This document shows, piece by piece, positions 1-9,201 of a DNA stretch of 64,000 nucleotides. Under the pieces are notes generated by a model. That model made no database searches and was not told the DNA's origin. It worked only from the letters and a program-made list of their open reading frames with translations. The first letter of the stretch is position 1; each line of letters opens with the position of its first letter. Source of the DNA: Eubacterium plexicaudatum ASF492 (GTDB lineage Bacteria; Bacillota; Clostridia; Lachnospirales; Lachnospiraceae); the NCBI RefSeq assembly GCF_000364225.2, contig NZ_AQFT02000001.1:2809501-2873500 (forward strand). The letters are read 5' to 3'. The position numbers were made by a program, and so were the translations under genes.

Positions 1-591
1 CAAACTGCCTCCATTTTTCTGTAAGTTTATCCATTCCCGTCTGCTCTCTGCATCTTCCCAGTGCCTGGAATCCATTGCAGTCTACAATTACCGTTAGATT
101 GTCCAGTTCATGATGCGCCGCAAAAAGCGCTGCTTCCCATATACTGCCCTCTTCACATTCCCCATCACCTGCTGCGACATATACACGGTGCCTCTTTCCA
201 TCCATTTTTGCCGCAAGCGCCATCCCCACTGCAGCCGGAACGCCATGTCCCAGAGAACCCGTTGAAAATTCCACACCCGGCACATTTTTATGAGAAATAT
301 GTCCGGATAAAAAGTGCCATCCTGATAATAAGTTTCCAGCTTTTCTATTTTAAAAAAATCCCTTTCCGCTAATGCTGCATATACGGCAAGTCCTGCATGT
401 CCTTTGCTTAAAACAAACCTGTCACGCTCTACGTGTTGTGGTTCATCCGGATATACATACATAATGTCTTTATACAATACCGCAATGATATCTGCGATTG
501 ACAACACAGATGCAACATGCGATGCATGCACCCTATGTGTCAGCTCTACCGCATGCATTCTGATTCTCACTGCCAACTCTTCACTCGTCAT
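1..591 (-). CDS. Transketolase, N-terminal TPP-binding part (runs off the window; one frame break)
   Basis: Seen: from the ATG at 591 the protein shows the transketolase N-terminal pattern, with HASHVASVLSIADIIAVLY, then SKGHAGLAVYAALAE, then GHISHKNVPGVEFSTGSLGHG and the TPP motif GDGECEEGSIWEA. The last two lie in a different frame from the first two. The break is at about 309-313, where five A on the plus strand replace an expected six. The gene is cut by the window start. Context: the start overlaps the end of rfbF by 11 bases, so the two are probably translationally coupled. Known: many anaerobes encode transketolase as separate N and C subunits, and such pairs occur in polysaccharide loci. 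Inferred: two-carbon transfer for making a sugar, rather than housekeeping pentose-phosphate work. The exact substrate cannot be told. Confidence 0.85.
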
Positions 592-1372
592 AACCGTCCT
601 CCCACAACTTCCATATGGCTTTTTTGCTTTCCCACATCTGTTCAAGCTGCTGCCTGTCCCTCTGTGTATCCATACATTTCCAAAATCCACTGTGAAAAAA
701 TGCTTTCAGTTCACCTTCGACTGCCAACCTTTCCAACGGCTCTTTTTCCAATACGGTTTGGTCACCCTCAATATAATCGAAAATATCCGGTTCAAACACC
801 ATATAACCTGCATTGATCATCCCGCCATCCTGATCATTTTTTTCCCGAAAAGCAGTAATGGAATATTCTTTATCCACCTCCATCATGCCAAATCTCTGTC
901 CGACATTCACTGCTGTTACCGTGGCAATCTTTCCATGAGACTTATGGAATTCATACAGCTTCCCAAGATCCACATCAGACACACCATCTCCATATGTCAT
1001 CATAAACGGTTCATCACCTGTATATTTTTTTATCCGCTTTACTCTCCCTCCTGTCATCGTATGCAGGCCGGTGTCTACCAACGTCACTTTCCACGGTTCT
1101 ACAGCATTATTATGTACCGTAATCTCATTTCCTTTTCTAAAATCAAATGTTACATCACTATTATACAAATAATAATCTGCAAACCATTCTTTCAGAACAT
1201 GTTGTTTGTAACCACAGCAAATCACAAATTCATGAAATCCATAATATGAATATCCTTTCATGATATGCCATAGAATCGGCTTTCCGCCAATCTCAATCAT
1301 GGGTTTTGGAATCAAATGACTCTCCTCACTGATGCGAGTACCAAAGCCTCCTGCTAATATTACTACTTTCAC
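581..1372 (-). CDS. rfbF: Glucose-1-phosphate cytidylyltransferase
   Basis: RfbF joins CTP and glucose 1-phosphate to CDP-glucose, the entry to CDP-linked 3,6-dideoxy and branched sugars. Seen: VVILAGGFGTR nucleotide-binding loop at the N-terminus, then PKPMIEIGGKPILWHIM, YGDGVSDVD and the C-terminal FHSGFWKCMDTQRD, all typical of the family. About 263 residues, close to the family's usual length of about 257. Start chosen at GTG 1372 because AAGGAG lies about nine bases upstream and translation begins directly at VKVVILAGG. Context: it overlaps the transketolase by 11 bases. No rfbG (CDP-glucose 4,6-dehydratase) or rfbH is visible; they may lie beyond the window start. Confidence 0.95.
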   Translation of the reverse strand: MKVVILAGGFGTRISEESHLIPKPMIEIGGKPILWHIMKGYSYYGFHEFVICCGYKQHVLKEWFADYYLYNSDVTFDFRKGNEITVHNNAVEPWKVTLVDTGLHTMTGGRVKRIKKYTGDEPFMMTYGDGVSDVDLGKLYEFHKSHGKIATVTAVNVGQRFGMMEVDKEYSITAFREKNDQDGGMINAGYMVFEPDIFDYIEGDQTVLEKEPLERLAVEGELKAFFHSGFWKCMDTQRDRQQLEQMWESKKAIWKLWEDGYDE

Positions 1373-1448
1373 AAATTTCTCCTTCCGTAATGTCAAACCT
1401 TCCGAAAACAAAATCCGACTTTTTCATCTCAAATTTACTACTCCGTAT

Positions 1449-3128
1449 TTATTCATAGGGCAGCACACATGCATCGTTAAATGGAAAACTCCGTAATTTT
1501 TCTGCTATGTTGTAATTGTAAGTTAAAATAACATAATTACCGATCATCAAAATGTCAGCCGGTTCTCCAATCTCTTCTCCTAAAGCGGTTATAGTTTCTG
1601 ACATTTGCGTATACTCCTGACAGGTAAACAGCAGAAACGTATTGCCGGAATAATTCGACTGGGAGAACTGATGTATATAATTAATGTCATAGTTTGGACT
1701 TATTGTCGTTTCCTGAATTAAAACTGGCAATATTTTTAATTTTGCATTTGATGCGGTTGTCAATATCTGTGCATTCCAATAAGTTGCATATCCATAAGCC
1801 AAGCCATGCTCACTAAGCGATTCTATTAACTCCTCTCGTTCCGCATACAGCCATCCATACCCAATAATTTTCTTTCTACTATTCACAAAACTGCTTAATG
1901 CAAAAACAAATAACATTATATATACTAAAAAACGATTCAAATTATGCGGTTTTATCATATACTCGTATAAATACCAAGCACTGATCATTATAGATATTAC
2001 AACTTCATAAACAAAATACCTCGCATTATCAAATTCGTTAAACGAAGAAAGTACATAAATATAAAATAATACGGCTGCCATTACAACATAGAACCAGAGT
2101 AATTTTCTCACCCCATCCGGCAACTTCTTATAGTTCCAAAAGCAAATTGCAGGAATAACAATCATGCATCCTATACAAGCTGCTCCTTTGATCAAGTACA
2201 CAACAGATTCTAACGAAAAAACCGATACCGTGACATCCAGATCACATCCCCATAATCGTAAAATTCCTGACAAATGAATAGCCAGCGCCTGAAAAAACTC
2301 TTTAAAATCAGCAAATTTATAAGCATCCAAGTTTGTCATCCTTGATGAAAAAGGCAAAACGTTCTTGAAATGCATATTAATCAACAGGCCTGTAGATATA
2401 CTGACTGCCAAAACAATACAAAATGTAAAAAAATTAAAAATAAAAGTTTTATCCAGTTTTCGAAATGATTCCACTTCATACTTTTCCATATAACCTGTAA
2501 TACACAAAGCAATACAATACGGTACAATAAATACTGCTGCATATCTTTGATCAAAAGAAAGGATATATATCACATACAACGAGAGTATTATCATCCTGCC
2601 ATACTGTTTTCTGCCATATCTATAATCAAATTTCCTAAAAACATGATTCATGATCAGCAAAAAAAGCAACATATAGATCATATGAAGCGTATACGCTAAC
2701 TCTACGACTATAATGTTCAACCATCCAAATGATAATCCACATCCCAAAACACTGATAACGATCCATCCGGATCGCTTTCGGATAAAACTCCTGTTTACCA
2801 AATAAACCAATAATAAAAGCAGTGACTGCAACACCAACACACTTAATTTATCTGCTAAAATCATATCCTGCACCATCATTTGAAATAATAATTTTGGCAA
2901 GTAAAAAAGAAAATTAAATTGAAAGAAAGACTGTTGTGCAACGTAATCTTCGATTGAAATCGTTTTACAGGATAAAATTTCCTGCACTAAAATATCTGAT
3001 GCTAACGAATCACTGGTAAAAATAAGATGCATATACCGCATAATAAAAGCAGCAAACGCCATCAAAATAAAAATTACGACACTTTTTACAACCTTTTCTT
3101 CTGAAAATACAAATTTATTGTAGCCCAT
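1449..3128 (-). CDS. Large polytopic membrane protein, possible GT-C-type glycosyltransferase or polysaccharide membrane enzyme
   Basis: A 559-residue protein with about ten hydrophobic segments starting at residue 15, a long first loop rich in acidic residues (SDSLASD near residue 38), and a soluble C-terminal tail of roughly 130 residues. I do not recognise a specific family. The layout (many membrane spans, acidic residues in the first extracytoplasmic loop, soluble tail) resembles GT-C glycosyltransferases that use lipid-linked sugars, and the position inside a polysaccharide operon fits. Function is therefore inference only. The reading frame is intact over its whole length, unlike many neighbours. 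It lies 76 bases downstream of nothing closer than the acyltransferase end at 3201, in the same direction. Confidence 0.6.
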   Translation of the reverse strand: MGYNKFVFSEEKVVKSVVIFILMAFAAFIMRYMHLIFTSDSLASDILVQEILSCKTISIEDYVAQQSFFQFNFLFYLPKLLFQMMVQDMILADKLSVLVLQSLLLLLVYLVNRSFIRKRSGWIVISVLGCGLSFGWLNIIVVELAYTLHMIYMLLFLLIMNHVFRKFDYRYGRKQYGRMIILSLYVIYILSFDQRYAAVFIVPYCIALCITGYMEKYEVESFRKLDKTFIFNFFTFCIVLAVSISTGLLINMHFKNVLPFSSRMTNLDAYKFADFKEFFQALAIHLSGILRLWGCDLDVTVSVFSLESVVYLIKGAACIGCMIVIPAICFWNYKKLPDGVRKLLWFYVVMAAVLFYIYVLSSFNEFDNARYFVYEVVISIMISAWYLYEYMIKPHNLNRFLVYIMLFVFALSSFVNSRKKIIGYGWLYAEREELIESLSEHGLAYGYATYWNAQILTTASNAKLKILPVLIQETTISPNYDINYIHQFSQSNYSGNTFLLFTCQEYTQMSETITALGEEIGEPADILMIGNYVILTYNYNIAEKLRSFPFNDACVLPYE

Positions 3129-3200
3129 TGTGAACCCTCTTTCTTAATTGAAAATCTCTCGGAACTCTCTTATGGTTCAAAAACATCCTGCTCTTCCACT

Positions 3201-4324
3201 TCATATCCTCCCCTTTCTTCTTTCCTTTTCTGCAAATAGTTTCAAACTAAATTTTTCTATGGTAATATGCAGAATACAGGCTATCACAACAGCCCAGAGA
3301 AGCGCCGCCAAAAAGCTTATATATGGACTAACATTATGTTGTATCAAAAATGTTTCTATTATATAACCATTCAGACCATGCACTATATAAAAGGGATAAC
3401 TGATCTCTGCAAAATAATTTAAAATTTTTATATTTTTTACTCTGTCCTTAAAGATAAATGCAATTAAAATGTAATAAACGCAAATAAATAGCTGGAAGTA
3501 TATATATGCAAATTACTCCTCTGAACAGAAAATATTACCGCAAACAGCAATAACAAATATATTTTTAAAAGCATTTCCACCAAATATTCCAGGCTCCAAT
3601 ATTGTTTATAATAATTGTAAATGCATACACCCAATAGCATAAAAAGAATATTTATATTCATAAACTGTATGGTATAAAAAAAGCAGTAAATCCTAATATG
3701 TTTAATAACAGGTACTCCATAAAAAAATAAGTAATGAAATTAAATAAAAGCATCATGATTGATGCCACACTTATCATATGTTTACTCCGAGCCTTTTTTA
3801 AATAAAACAAAATACATATTACGATGTAAAACTTTATTTCCGTTTCCAATGTCCAGCTTATACCATCCAGACTAGGTTTCCAAAACCAATCTCTCAACAA
3901 AGAAATCTGAAATATATAATCTTTCACTTCATAAGGAAAATTAGAACCGTTACTTCTTGTATAGATCCAAATCATCAAAAATGTAATGGAAAATCCTGCT
4001 ACGTATGTGGGCCAAATTCTAAAAAATCTTTTCATTAAAAAATGCTTTATACTTTTATGTTCCAATGATAATGGTATAACAAAACCACTGATCAGAAAGA
4101 ATATTGCTACCCCATACGCTCCTAAATTTACCCCCCCCGTACTAAAATTTCATTTATATTAAATAAAACAACAAACTTTGAAGAATTTGTAAATATCTGT
4201 GGTAAATACGGAAATACCTGCGCCATCGTTTCATTTTGCAAAAAAACATAAACAGCAAATGGCTAATCATAACGGAAATAGCTGCTCCTCCCCGAAGCAT
4301 TTGTAAAAATCTCAATTTATTCAT
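3201..4324 (-). CDS. Membrane acyltransferase, Acyltransferase_3/OafA-like (several frame breaks, poly-G tract)
   Basis: Known: this family moves acyl groups (often acetyl) across the membrane onto exported glycans. Reconstructed from pieces in different frames: MNKLRFLQMLRGGAAISVMISH with the family's N-terminal Arg and His; then AVYVFLQNETMAQVFP; then GAYGVAIFFLISGFVIPL; then the Arg-rich KRFFRIWPTYVAG; a GISWTLETEIKFY motif; and a C-terminal HGLNGYIIE. About 375 residues, a normal length. Breaks lie near 4255, at the eight-G run 4131-4138, near 3660 and between 3384 and 3464. Start at ATG 4324 matches the family N-terminus. Context: it follows the dehydratase module, so it could use the acyl group that module makes. 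The G run raises phase variation as an alternative to sequence error. Confidence 0.8.
4131..4138. repeat. Eight-base G/C homopolymer inside the acyltransferase gene
   Basis: Plus strand reads eight consecutive C (G on the coding strand). Joining the flanking in-frame segments VLFNINEILVRGG and VNLGAYGVAIFF needs nine. Mononucleotide tracts of this kind are classic slippage sites in surface-modification genes, but the same gene and its neighbours also have breaks in short A or T runs, so a read error is equally possible. Confidence 0.7.
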
Positions 4325-4355
4325 CCATTTTTATTCCCTTCCATGCCTTCCAAAT

Positions 4356-5108
4356 TTATAATAAATCACATTGCCTATATTTTACGGCGCACCCGATAGC
4401 CGATAAATAAGCTGCATTTTGAGGTATTACAACTTTTTTTCCAAAAACGCGTTCGGCATAGCTTTTAATTCCTGCAATTTTTGTCATTCCTCCCGTTAAT
4501 AAAATGCCGTCACATTCAACTTTCGTAAGCAGCGTTTTTGCCTGATTTAAAATTTGCCAAACTACAGCTCTGATTATTACTTGTGGATGATAATCCTGTG
4601 CAAGTAATTCGACCATTTCACTTTGTGCAAAAACCGCACAAACCGATGACAACATGAATTCCGGCTCCATACCATTCTGCAATTCAATATCTTTAAATCC
4701 CATTTTAAGAAGATTTAAAGCATTTATTAAAAACATTCCACATCCCGCAGCACATTTATCATTCAAAAAAAACTCTTTTAATGCTCCCTGATTCTGAATA
4801 ATTACTTTCGTATCCTGTCCACCGATATCTAATGCTATGTCCATACCTGGTGATAAATACTGCATCCCACATGCTAATGCTGTTAATTCATTTATATTCT
4901 TTAAAGCCGATACATTTCTTTTTCCATATCCGCAGGAAATCACCTGCGCATCCGGGTAGTGCGTCCGCAAATCCTGTATCTTTTGCATAAAATATTCTTT
5001 CTGTCTAACCGGAGTCTTTTCCGAATATAGTTCCTCAATAATTCCATTTGCATCCATAATACAATATTTTGTATAGGTCGAACCTATATCAATTCCGATA
5101 CAATGCAT
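4356..5108 (-). CDS. 2-hydroxyacyl-CoA dehydratase activator ATPase (HgdC/BcrA/BadF family)
   Basis: Known role: a homodimeric [4Fe-4S] ATPase that uses ATP to push one electron at very low potential into a partner dehydratase or reductase. Seen: ASKHA-type phosphate loop GIDIGSTYTKYCIMD at the N-terminus, IALDIGGQDTKVI in the middle, the two cluster cysteines in NDKCAAGCGMFL and SSVCAVFAQSEM, and the adenosine motif GILLTGGMTKI near residue 205. 250 residues, the usual length. It overlaps the end of the upstream partner subunit by 25 bases, so the genes are tightly coupled. No ferredoxin lies beside it. Odd: such activators normally sit with amino-acid fermentation genes, not with glycosyltransferases. 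Family assignment is firm, substrate unknown. Confidence 0.93.
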   Translation of the reverse strand: MHCIGIDIGSTYTKYCIMDANGIIEELYSEKTPVRQKEYFMQKIQDLRTHYPDAQVISCGYGKRNVSALKNINELTALACGMQYLSPGMDIALDIGGQDTKVIIQNQGALKEFFLNDKCAAGCGMFLINALNLLKMGFKDIELQNGMEPEFMLSSVCAVFAQSEMVELLAQDYHPQVIIRAVVWQILNQAKTLLTKVECDGILLTGGMTKIAGIKSYAERVFGKKVVIPQNAAYLSAIGCAVKYRQCDLL

Positions 5109-6244
5109 ATTGCCTCCTTCAAAAGCTCCATCTGTCGACGTGCTTTCCCCGTATCTAAATACATCCTGTCAATCATGTCAATCTCCAGTTCTGCCTGCGG
5201 CAGTCCGATATTTCTGGCAGATACAAAATCGCATTTACAGCTTTTATTACGCAACGTAACTGTCCCTGCTGCTTTCGATCTTTTTATGCATTCCATCAAT
5301 TTTTTTGTTCTGCTATTTTGCTTAAGATTTAAAAAAGTATAATTATAAGCCTGGAACAAACGTTCCAAAGGTGTATCTCCTGAATAATCCAGATTCCACC
5401 ATGTTATATAATTAGAACCCACCATTCGAAATCCATCAAATATTTCTGACAAATACCGGTCTTTATGATACCAGAGTGGATATCCCAACCAAAAAACCGG
5501 CGTCAATGTAAGATCTGCCATTGAATATTTTTGAAACTCTTCCTGCATCAATACATACAACTGCGCAGTCTCTTCTTTACATCTTGCAGTGATTAAAAAA
5601 GAAATTCCATCAAATAACTCCGTAGGTCTTATTGCACGTACTGCAAATTCATCGACAATACGTTCCCATGCTTGCACGCTGTTTTTGCTGTTCCGAATCA
5701 TCTTGTCCAATACAGACATATCCAATTTATTCCCACTCAGAATTTCCAATTTAAATATCAAGTCCTCATGCTGCTTTCTGACATAATCATACGCGTAATC
5801 CCCGCTTACATACTCGCCCGGATAATCTAATATAATTAACGGAACGTGATATCTTTGCGCAAGTATATTCCACCAGTTCGGAAGTGTATTACATTGATTG
5901 TTCGTTGCTATCAACACATCCGGTTTCGGTGGAATTCCACGTGGCCCCTTTTCAAGAGACACACATCCCTCAAAGCAACAGGAGTAAGAACAGCAATCTG
6001 CTGTAAGATGCTGTCTCTCACACTCTTGCATAAGCTCCTGTTCTTTTCCGCTTGCTGCAATAACTGCAGCATAACTTTCCGGATAATAATAATCCATGCC
6101 AAGAGCCTCTAAAATTTCTACCGGTGTAAAAGCTGTTACCCAGGCTATTTTACACTCAGGCTTTTTTCCCTTTGCATACCTTGAAAAATCTTTATAATAA
6201 TCTTTCATCAATTGTGCCTGTAACCTGATCATTGACTGCTCCAT
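5084..6244 (-). CDS. 2-hydroxyacyl-CoA dehydratase family protein, first subunit (HgdA/HgdB-like)
   Basis: Known: the two-subunit dehydratases carry [4Fe-4S] clusters and eliminate water from (R)-2-hydroxyacyl thioesters through ketyl radicals; relatives reduce benzoyl-CoA or small molecules. Seen: 386 residues; N-terminal FTPVEILEALGMDYYYPESY, matching the family's PxE..A.G..P opening; a Cys-rich segment DCCSYSCCFEGCVSLEKG near residue 85; ATNNQCNTLPNWW near residue 115; and a central helical insertion. These cysteines are candidates for cluster binding. Context: directly followed by the activator (25-base overlap) and preceded by the second subunit with a nine-base gap, so the three form one unit. 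The Cys pattern departs from textbook HgdB, so a reductase or double-cubane-type role remains possible. Confidence 0.85.
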   Translation of the reverse strand: MEQSMIRLQAQLMKDYYKDFSRYAKGKKPECKIAWVTAFTPVEILEALGMDYYYPESYAAVIAASGKEQELMQECERQHLTADCCSYSCCFEGCVSLEKGPRGIPPKPDVLIATNNQCNTLPNWWNILAQRYHVPLIILDYPGEYVSGDYAYDYVRKQHEDLIFKLEILSGNKLDMSVLDKMIRNSKNSVQAWERIVDEFAVRAIRPTELFDGISFLITARCKEETAQLYVLMQEEFQKYSMADLTLTPVFWLGYPLWYHKDRYLSEIFDGFRMVGSNYITWWNLDYSGDTPLERLFQAYNYTFLNLKQNSRTKKLMECIKRSKAAGTVTLRNKSCKCDFVSARNIGLPQAELEIDMIDRMYLDTGKARRQMELLKEAICIVSELI

Positions 6245-6253
6245 AAAAACCTC

Positions 6254-7228
6254 CTAAAGTAAGTCTGCGAACGCTTCAAATGCAGACTCAAGATGTCCAT
6301 TATCCGTTGAATCCGTAACTTTTACGTTCAGTACCGGAATATGATTATCATCAAGCATTTTTTTGTATGCCGCATACAGATAATCATATGGCTCACAATA
6401 TTTCTGACTGATATAAATAACTCCGTCCACTTCTTTTTCTTTTATTTCAGCCAGATCACAAGATAATATAGTGTCAAATTGATTTTGTGTTGGCGACAGC
6501 CGATTGTGCAATATACTTTTTGCAATATTTACATACAAATTTCCATCTGTTAACGCAGCAGGCGCCGAAAACAAACGTTTTGATTCCGTCAGATTATCTC
6601 CCACAATCTCCATTCCCGACTGCTCGATCATTTTTGCCAGATTATGATTTGCTAAAAACGGTCCTACCAAATATACTCTTTTATCCTTACCGCACTTTCC
6701 CCGCACTATTGAAACATCACCCATGCGTTGTTCCAATAGTGGTTTTTTAAGCATTTTATGTATCTCTTCAATATATTTACTATAAACTGCTTCTTCTCCC
6801 AGTTTATTATATATCTGACAAATATTCCGATTTCTTTCATTCACATATAAAATACGTTCTTTTACATTCGTTATCCTGATACCATAATGCCTCTCCAAAG
6901 CCTTTTGATATTGTTCCATTCCTGCTGCAAAATACATAACAGCGTCAGAATCTCTACGAGCCGGAACAGGAATTTGATATAAAAATTTATTGGAATCCGC
7001 AAGGTACCCGGCAATTACCCGGCTACTGTCACAGCTTCTTGAAAATACCGCACCATCTATACTGTCGTCCTCCAGCACCTGTGCAATAAAATCAGAAACA
7101 TACCCACAATATTCCGAAATTTTATATCCTCCTTTATATTGCGTAAATCTGACCGTATCGCAAATTTGCTCCGGAATAAATCCGGATAAACTTAAGATTC
7201 TCAAATCATTTTCCTCCCGAAAATCCAT
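6254..7228 (-). CDS. 2-hydroxyacyl-CoA dehydratase family protein, second subunit
   Basis: 324 residues. Family marks in order: FSRSCDSSRVIAGYL near residue 62 (the conserved CD pair), KRVYLVGPFLANHNLAKMI near residue 185 followed by GDNLTESKRLF (the VGDD..G.R region), and ISQKYCEPYDYLY near residue 275 (the conserved KFC-P-P motif). This places it in the dehydratase alpha/beta family beside the 386-residue partner. The start at 7228 overlaps the lipoate ligase end by 28 bases; an internal start is possible but the overlap is common in this operon. Inferred: with the partner and activator it forms a complete ATP-driven radical dehydratase or reductase whose substrate is probably the thioester made by the upstream FkbH/ACP pair. 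Confidence 0.85.
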   Translation of the reverse strand: MDFREENDLRILSLSGFIPEQICDTVRFTQYKGGYKISEYCGYVSDFIAQVLEDDSIDGAVFSRSCDSSRVIAGYLADSNKFLYQIPVPARRDSDAVMYFAAGMEQYQKALERHYGIRITNVKERILYVNERNRNICQIYNKLGEEAVYSKYIEEIHKMLKKPLLEQRMGDVSIVRGKCGKDKRVYLVGPFLANHNLAKMIEQSGMEIVGDNLTESKRLFSAPAALTDGNLYVNIAKSILHNRLSPTQNQFDTILSCDLAEIKEKEVDGVIYISQKYCEPYDYLYAAYKKMLDDNHIPVLNVKVTDSTDNGHLESAFEAFADLL

Positions 7229-7907
7229 TCTGTATCTGCATATTTATTCATTCTGACCAACACATCCTCCATATCTATTTCCACAGATAATTGCTGCATC
7301 TGAAACACATCAATACACGCATGTCCGAAATCCTTTACCGTTATATTATCTGAAATTTCAGACAAATTCATCACCCTTGATACAACACTTCGCACGCCAT
7401 TTCTTTCTAATTTTTTCACATCAGGCGTCAAATACCGATTCATCGTTTTGATACTCGTATTTATCAAAATTGTACCGTGTTGACATACAATTTTTCCATC
7501 ATCACGAACTGCATTTCCACTGAATTTCTTTTCACCTATCACAAGATCATTTCTGCCGTTATACTCTGCATGAATGCCAAATTCAATAAGAGCTCTACAA
7601 ATAAGGTTACGATAATCACATAGCTGTACCTGACTCTTCCGGCTGATAATTGAAAAACATAAATTTCCCAAATCGTGATAAACTGCTCCACCTCCGGACT
7701 TGCGTCTTGCTATGACTCCTTTATTTTTCATAAACTCATCTGCCCTGCACTCTGTATATACGTCCTGATTTTTTCCGACTACTATAGTGTTCTCATTTTG
7801 CCATAAATAAAAATAATTGTTTCTTCATCCGTAAATTGAAAGAGAGTTTCTTCAAATGCCAAATTATAATATGGATCGTTACTGGTTCCTATCACATACT
7901 TATACAT
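7201..7907 (-). CDS. lplA: Lipoate-protein ligase A (one frame break)
   Basis: LplA activates free lipoate with ATP and attaches it to a lysine of a lipoyl domain. Seen: N-terminal MYKYVIGTSNDPYYNLAFEE, then after a break IVVGKNQDVYTECRADEF, the lipoate/AMP motif RRKSGGGAVYHDLGN, the catalytic-lysine region NDLVIGEKKFSGNA and HGTILINTS. About 235 residues, short but within range for ligases lacking the accessory C-terminal domain. The break lies near 7812, where a T run on the coding strand is one short (IIF|YLWQNENT). Start ATG 7907 overlaps the dehydrogenase stop (ATGTATAA). Context: its target is almost certainly the GcvH-like protein two genes upstream, making the operon self-sufficient for lipoylation. 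Confidence 0.9.
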
Positions 7908-9201
7908 TTTTAATTTTTCCTTTTAACATGATTGCCGCTTCCATAACTGCCTCACAATAACTTGGATGCGGCCGGACAGAATGCAGCATTTCCTCTATGG
8001 TTAACTGTCTGTCAATAGCAAGCGCTATTTCGGATATCAAATCACCGGCTCTTTCACACATTACCTGTGCTCCGATTATTTTCTTTGTATTTACATCAGC
8101 CACTAATTTTACAAATCCTCGTTCCCCGGTAGAAATCATTGTGCGCGCATTTGCTGCCATTGTCTGTTTCCCGACTGCTACTGTTTTTCCCTGTTTTCGT
8201 GCTTCCACTTCGCTACATCCTGCTAATGCAATTTCCGGATGAATATAGATACATTGTACAACTGTAAAAGGTTTCTTATCCTCTTCTCCAATCATTGCTC
8301 CAACTGCCCTTTTCCCCTGCTCCATCGCAACATGGGCTAATTGAGAACTGTTGTCTGTCACATCTCCGGCAGCATATATTCCTGGTACATTTGTCCTACC
8401 GCTGCAATCTGTCACAATTCCCTGATCCGTTCTGATCCCCAATTCTTTGGCAAATATCCCATTTGTATTAGGACTCCTTCCCGTTACGGATAAAATAACC
8501 TGCGCATCTTTTTCTTTCATCATATCTGCCGTACAATTCGTTCTTATTTCAATTCCTCGTTTGTTTAATATATTTGTAACGCTGACTGAAATTTCCTTAT
8601 CAAATCTTCGAAGTATACGTTCTCCACGTATACACATATTCACATTCGTACCCATATCATGATACATAGAGGCAAATTCCACAGCAGCTATGCCGCCTCC
8701 AATAATTTTCAAACTTTTCGGAATAAAATCCAAATGTATCATCTGATCACTTGTAATTGCTCCATCTACAAAACTTTGTGCCGGAACGGAACCGGATGCA
8801 ATTAAAATATTTTTTGCATAGTATTTTTTATCATCCGCAAATATTACATTTCTTTCTGCCACATACGCTTTTGCTGTTACAATCCGGATCTTTTGCTGTT
8901 CCATTCTTTGCAACAGTCCTGCTCTCAGTTGATCTAAAATTTCATTTTTTCTTTTATGCAAAACCTTTGCATTTAACCGCAGCCTTTTTACTTCAATTCC
9001 AAAACTATCTAAAGAATTTGCCTGCGCATACAATTCCGCTGTGTGTGCAAGATATTTAGTCGGAATGCACCCTCTGTTGAGACAAGTTCCACCCATAAGA
9101 TCTTTTTCAAATAAAATTACATGCAGCTCTTTACACACCGCCTCAAACGCTGCTGCATACCCTGCCGGGCCACCACCTATAATTGCAAGATCGTACATCA
9201 T
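7900..9201 (-). CDS. lpdA: Dihydrolipoamide dehydrogenase (E3)
   Basis: FAD-dependent E3, which exchanges electrons between dihydrolipoyl groups and NAD+. Seen: FAD-binding IIGGGPAGYAAAF at the N-terminus, redox-active disulfide GGTCLNRGCIPTKYL at about residue 40, NAD-binding KIIGGGIAAVEFASMYHDMG near residue 165, GIYAAGDVTD near residue 275 and the C-terminal catalytic HPSYCEAVMEA. 433 residues, a little shorter than the usual 460-470. Start overlaps the lipoyl-protein stop in an ATGA arrangement. There are no E1/E2 or glycine-cleavage genes nearby, so its only visible lipoyl partner is the GcvH-like protein. Inferred: it either reduces that carrier from NADH or re-oxidises it during acyl-group chemistry. 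Confidence 0.93.
   Translation of the reverse strand: MMYDLAIIGGGPAGYAAAFEAVCKELHVILFEKDLMGGTCLNRGCIPTKYLAHTAELYAQANSLDSFGIEVKRLRLNAKVLHKRKNEILDQLRAGLLQRMEQQKIRIVTAKAYVAERNVIFADDKKYYAKNILIASGSVPAQSFVDGAITSDQMIHLDFIPKSLKIIGGGIAAVEFASMYHDMGTNVNMCIRGERILRRFDKEISVSVTNILNKRGIEIRTNCTADMMKEKDAQVILSVTGRSPNTNGIFAKELGIRTDQGIVTDCSGRTNVPGIYAAGDVTDNSSQLAHVAMEQGKRAVGAMIGEEDKKPFTVVQCIYIHPEIALAGCSEVEARKQGKTVAVGKQTMAANARTMISTGERGFVKLVADVNTKKIIGAQVMCERAGDLISEIALAIDRQLTIEEMLHSVRPHPSYCEAVMEAAIMLKGKIKNV

Noticed and set aside
404..1249. Long plus-strand open frame
   Set aside because: It lies antisense to rfbF and transketolase, which have clear family motifs; it has no ribosome-binding site or recognisable protein character.
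4356..7228. Amino-acid fermentation operon (2-hydroxyglutarate or lactyl-CoA pathway)
   Set aside because: No CoA-transferase, dehydrogenase or electron-transfer flavoprotein genes accompany the dehydratase subunits; overlaps tie them to lplA and the ACP/FkbH genes.
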